8,618 nt of DNA from Clostridia bacterium (GTDB taxonomy: Bacteria > Bacillota > Clostridia > Oscillospirales > CAG-272), in NCBI GenBank assembly GCA_017411935.1, contig JAFQPC010000071.1, positions 1 through 8,618 of the forward strand, in the 5' to 3' direction. The translations under genes were made by a program, and so were the position numbers. Positions 6,561 through 8,618 of this stretch are shown piece after piece. Each line of letters starts with the position of its first letter. Within the stretch, counting starts at the first letter, position 1. The notes below the pieces were generated by a model. It searched no databases, was not told where the DNA came from, and worked only from the letters and a program-made list of their open reading frames with translations.

Positions 6561-7475
6561 TTACAGTCCCATCAATTCCATTGCGTTTTCGTGAGTGATC
6601 TTATTGTACATCGTCTGCGTGATCACGCCGCGCTTCAGCCAATCCTTGAGCTGATCGAGCATCGGAGCTTGGCAGTTACGGCTGATGCAGTCGGTACCGA
6701 AGTACATTCTTTCATAAAATTCGTGAATGAATGCCTGCGAGAACTCCTCGTCACGCTGCAGGTTTGCGAGCGGCGTGCCGTCCGAGAGGTCGAGGTGCAG
6801 GTTGGGATAGCGGCGAAGCAGTTTCGGAACGACACCCTCTTCTCTAATCGGCTGTCCCGCGATCGGGAAGAACGGCGTTCTCGTGCCGGGCATCTTGCAG
6901 GAGTGACCGTAGAGGTCCATATGAACGCATCTCTCGCCGGGGGTCTCGAGCTTGGCGATTTCACACCAGAACACGGGTCCGTGTCCGAGGAAGATGAGCT
7001 TCGGGAATCTCTGAAGCGAGAGCTCCAGCTGAGGCAGTCCGGGATCGTCGTAGACACCGAAGTCACCCGTGAGCTGATCCGAGCCGTCCCACGTCAGAGG
7101 AAGTCCGACCTTCTCTGCCGCGCGGAAGAGGTTCTGCATCTTGGGGTCCTTCATTTCCATCTGAGGCATGACCTCGCCGATTCCCTTACAGCCGAGGTCC
7201 TTGTACGCCTGCAAACGCGTCTCAAGCTCTGCGTGCGGCGAGTTTGCCATCGCTCTGGGGTCGAGGTTGCACCAAGGAATGATTCTGTCGGGGTACTGCT
7301 GTGCCATCTCGAGAACATCCATTGCGTGCTGAGGCTCGTAGATTTCAGGGCTGACGATCGGGAGAATACAGCTCATATCAATGCCCATCTGCTCCTGAGC
7401 GTAAAGCATATCTTCGAGCGTACAAATGCGGTGGTTCTTATGTCTGAACGCATGTGCGTGAATATCAATTACCAT
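6561..7475 (-). CDS. Amidohydrolase_2 family metal-dependent hydrolase/decarboxylase, copy B (304 aa)
   Basis: TIM-barrel enzyme of the Amidohydro_2 (PF04909) type, whose known members are lactonases, hydrolases and non-oxidative decarboxylases such as ACMSD. Visible motifs are the first-strand metal site DIHAH (His6, His8), GIGE with Glu101, LGHG with His165, and FGTD with the metal-binding Asp262. The strand-5 position that is normally His reads LTWDGSD, putting Asp130 there. A Cys183-x-His185-x5-His191-x-Cys193 cluster follows strand 6. There is no signal peptide, so it is cytosolic. Length is normal for the family. It starts 12 nt after copy A, with AAGGAGG (7483-7489) overlapping the TAA of copy A and 7 nt before the ATG. 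The middle of the gene is almost identical to copy A at DNA level, while the C-terminal 130 residues are only about 60% identical. The substrate is not predictable from sequence. Confidence 0.93.
   Translation of the reverse strand: MVIDIHAHAFRHKNHRICTLEDMLYAQEQMGIDMSCILPIVSPEIYEPQHAMDVLEMAQQYPDRIIPWCNLDPRAMANSPHAELETRLQAYKDLGCKGIGEVMPQMEMKDPKMQNLFRAAEKVGLPLTWDGSDQLTGDFGVYDDPGLPQLELSLQRFPKLIFLGHGPVFWCEIAKLETPGERCVHMDLYGHSCKMPGTRTPFFPIAGQPIREEGVVPKLLRRYPNLHLDLSDGTPLANLQRDEEFSQAFIHEFYERMYFGTDCISRNCQAPMLDQLKDWLKRGVITQTMYNKITHENAMELMGL
6940..7388 (-). repeat. High-identity tract in amidohydrolase B (pairs with 7867-8315)
   Basis: This segment aligns without gaps to 7867-8315 at a constant offset of 927. 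In the 120 nt from 7021 I count 7 mismatches (about 94% identity), with an identical 47-nt run ending near 7147. Most third-codon positions are unchanged. Outside the tract, for example in the last 70 coding bases, identity falls to roughly two thirds. Confidence 0.75.
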
Positions 7476-7482
7476 AACTTTT

Positions 7483-7489
7483 CCTCCTT
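7483..7489 (-). promoter_or_regulatory. Ribosome binding site of amidohydrolase B, overlapping the stop of copy A
   Basis: Minus-strand TAAGGAGG: the stop codon of copy A (7490-7488) shares two bases with the AAGGAGG that serves copy B, with 7 nt to the ATG. This arrangement ties translation of the two paralogues together. Confidence 0.75.
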
Positions 7490-8411
7490 ACAGACCGAGA
7501 AGTCTCATTGCGTTTTCGTGGGTGATCTTATTGTACGCGGTCTTGGTGATGACACCGTCCTTGACCCACTGTGCGAGCGTCGAGCTGAGCTCTTCGGTAA
7601 AGTTCGGACCGACGATATCGGTACCAAAGTAGAGTCTGTCCTCAAATTCGCGGATAAACTCTGCGGTATAGTCGAGGTTACGCTTGAGCGATGCGAGCGG
7701 CGTACCATCCGAAAGGTCGCCGTGCAGGTTGGGATAACGGCGCATCAGCTTGGGCATCACACCCTCCTCGGTAAAGGGCTGATTTGCGTACATCAAATAA
7801 CAGCTTTTCGTCACGGGATGCTTGCAAGAGTGACCGTCGAGGTTGAGGTGAACGCAACGCTCACCGGGCGTCTCGAGCTTGGCAAATTCCGACCAGAACA
7901 CGGGTCCGTGTCCGAGGAAGATGAGGTTCGGAAATCTCTGGAGCGAGAGCTCGAGCTGAGGCAGACCGGGATCGTCGTAGACACCGAAGTCACCCTCAAG
8001 CTGGTCCGAGCCGTCCCACGTCAGGGGAAGTCCGACCTTCTCTGCCGCGCGGAAGAGGTTCTGCATCTTGGGATCCTTCATCTCCATCTGAGGCATGACC
8101 TCACCGATGCCCTTACAGCCGAGGTCCTTATAGGTCTGCAAGATCTTCTCGAGCTCTGCGTGCGGCGAGTTTGCCATCGCTCTGGGATCAAGGTTACAGA
8201 ACGGAATAATTCTGTCGGGATACTTTTCTGCCATCTCGACGATATCCATCGCGTGCTGAGGCTCGTAGATTTCGGGGCTGACGATCGGGAGCACACAGCT
8301 CATATCAATGCCCATTCTCTCCTGCGACGCGAGCAATTCTTCAGGGGTACACATGCCTTTACCGTCGGCTCTTTTCAAACGATACGCATGTGCGTGAATG
8401 TCAATTAACAT
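7488..8411 (-). CDS. Amidohydrolase_2 family metal-dependent hydrolase/decarboxylase, copy A (307 aa)
   Basis: First gene of the operon and paralogue of copy B. It has the same architecture: DIHAH (His6, His8), GIGE (Glu104), LTWDGSD with Asp133 at the usual strand-5 His position, LGHG (His168), Cys186-x-His188-x5-His194-x-Cys196, and FGTD (Asp265). The N-terminus carries a 3-residue longer basic loop (RLKRADGKG) than copy B. The start is set at ATG 8411-8409, 7 nt after AGGAGG and giving the MLIDIHAH N-terminus equivalent to copy B. An upstream in-frame ATG at 8462 would add 17 residues, lies only about 15 nt from the promoter -10 and has no ribosome site, so I reject it. Having two near-identical mid-sections but different C-terminal segments suggests related substrates. 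Protein fold and metal dependence are secure from the family; the reaction (lactone hydrolysis, amide hydrolysis or decarboxylation) is open. Confidence 0.93.
   Translation of the reverse strand: MLIDIHAHAYRLKRADGKGMCTPEELLASQERMGIDMSCVLPIVSPEIYEPQHAMDIVEMAEKYPDRIIPFCNLDPRAMANSPHAELEKILQTYKDLGCKGIGEVMPQMEMKDPKMQNLFRAAEKVGLPLTWDGSDQLEGDFGVYDDPGLPQLELSLQRFPNLIFLGHGPVFWSEFAKLETPGERCVHLNLDGHSCKHPVTKSCYLMYANQPFTEEGVMPKLMRRYPNLHGDLSDGTPLASLKRNLDYTAEFIREFEDRLYFGTDIVGPNFTEELSSTLAQWVKDGVITKTAYNKITHENAMRLLGL
7867..8315 (-). repeat. High-identity tract in amidohydrolase A (pairs with 6940-7388)
   Basis: This is the partner of the tract in copy B and lies in the same orientation, so the pair is a direct repeat of about 450 bp. 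It could recombine to delete one copy and make a single hybrid amidohydrolase gene. Confidence 0.75.
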
Positions 8412-8418
8412 AATTTTT

Positions 8419-8424
8419 CCTCCT
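8419..8424 (-). promoter_or_regulatory. Ribosome binding site deciding the start of amidohydrolase A
   Basis: AGGAGG on the minus strand with a 7-nt spacer to ATG 8411-8409. It supports the 307-residue product rather than the 324-residue form that begins at 8462. Confidence 0.85.
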
Positions 8425-8476
8425 ATGTCAAATGCAATTTTTTGATGAGAATACTCTTTCACATCATACTGCCCTC

Positions 8477-8505
8477 ATTATAAAGTAAAATCGAAGAAAA
8501 GTCAA
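8477..8505 (-). promoter_or_regulatory. Promoter of the five-gene operon
   Basis: On the minus strand TTGACT (8500-8505) and TATAAT (8477-8482) are separated by 17 nt, a near-perfect housekeeping promoter. Transcription would begin around 8470, giving a leader of about 60 nt before the first gene. No riboswitch-like fold is obvious in that leader. Such a strong core implies control by a repressor or weak regulation rather than reliance on an activator; this is an inference. Confidence 0.85.
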
Positions 8506-8507
8506 TA

Positions 8508-8517
8508 ACAAATTTGT
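8508..8517. promoter_or_regulatory. Possible operator: 10-bp palindrome next to the operon -35
   Basis: ACAAATTTGT is a perfect 10-bp palindrome, two bases upstream of the TTGACT -35 element on the minus strand. The position would suit a regulator, but it is short, AT-rich and could be chance. There is no second copy in the promoter area. Confidence 0.2.
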
Positions 8518-8552
8518 GCAAAACCTTGACACAATCTTGCTTTTTTAAAGAA

Positions 8553-8584
8553 AAAAGAGCCTTGTTTTACAACAAAGCTCTTTT
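8553..8584 (-). terminator. Terminator of the gene entering from the right edge
   Basis: Hairpin AAAAGAGC (8553-8560) / GCTCTTTT (8577-8584) with an inner TTGTT/AACAA stem and a TTAC loop, interrupted by one mismatch. On the minus strand it is followed by a T-rich run. It lies 10 nt past a TAA at 8595-8597 and would shield the operon promoter from read-through. It also has T bases on the plus strand and may be bidirectional. Confidence 0.8.
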
Positions 8585-8594
8585 GTTTTCATAT

Positions 8595-8618
8595 TTATCC
8601 CGCAAACGGTGTTCCAAA
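8595..8618 (-). CDS. Possible last seven codons of a minus-strand gene, partial
   Basis: On the minus strand the edge reads as seven codons, FGTPFAG, then TAA (8597-8595), followed after 10 nt by a terminator. That spacing is what the end of a gene normally looks like, and the other two frames continue past the terminator. Seven residues are too few to identify a product. Confidence 0.35.
   Translation of the reverse strand, partial: FGTPFAG

Noticed and set aside
5701..6594. A 297-codon open frame on the plus strand over AAC(3)-like copy 1
   Set aside because: Complementary shadow of a clear AAC(3)-family gene, with no family signature of its own.
6591..8408. A 605-codon open frame on the plus strand with an internal repeat, antisense to both amidohydrolases
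   Set aside because: The internal repeat is simply the mirror image of the two paralogous genes. The minus-strand proteins have intact metal-site motifs, ribosome sites and a promoter; the plus frame has none.
8526..8554. TTGACA on the plus strand at 8526-8531 as a promoter
   Set aside because: No acceptable -10 lies 16-18 nt downstream; the sequence there is AGAAAA, and a terminator hairpin follows at once.
1..8618. CRISPR array, insertion sequence or phage features
   Set aside because: No regularly spaced repeats, terminal inverted repeats, transposase or integrase motifs were found. The only long repeat is the paralogous amidohydrolase tract.

Overview
The window looks like chromosomal DNA of a bacterium in the Clostridia (Bacillota), probably an uncultured gut or animal-associated lineage. 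This is an inference from four things: strong AGGAGG-type ribosome sites, near-consensus TTGACA/TATAAT promoters in AT-rich gaps between coding DNA of roughly 50% G+C, a DUF3343-cysteine desulfurase pair, and intracellular-looking sugar enzymes. No marker gene fixes the species.

Layout. (1) Positions 1-1289, minus strand: a DUF3343 Se/S-carrier-like small protein overlaps by 19 nt a class-V aminotransferase-fold cysteine desulfurase, which runs off the left edge. (2) Positions 1381-1530, plus strand: a tRNA-Thr(GGT) gene with a consensus promoter and its own intrinsic terminator. (3) Positions 1546-8505, minus strand: a five-gene operon that fills about 80% of the window. It has a clear promoter at 8477-8505 and a terminator at 1546-1583. 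The gene order is amidohydrolase A, amidohydrolase B, AAC(3)-like acyltransferase 1, a 1095-residue DUF4450-like glycoside hydrolase candidate, and AAC(3)-like acyltransferase 2. Gaps run from a 4-nt ATGA overlap to about 14 nt. (4) Positions 8553-8618: a terminator and what may be the last seven codons of another minus-strand gene.

The operon is the interesting part. It consists of two paralogue pairs plus one large cytosolic hydrolase, with no transporter or regulator in view. A reasonable hypothesis is that it forms a cytoplasmic pathway in which the large enzyme cleaves a glycoside or oligosaccharide, the acyltransferase-fold proteins act on an amine of the substrate or product, and the two ACMSD/lactonase-like metal enzymes process a small acid or lactone. 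The substrate is unknown. Two features of the amidohydrolases stand out. Their mid-section is nearly identical at DNA level while the rest has diverged, which suggests gene conversion. They also share an unusual Asp at the usual strand-5 His position and a Cys-x-His-x5-His-x-Cys motif.
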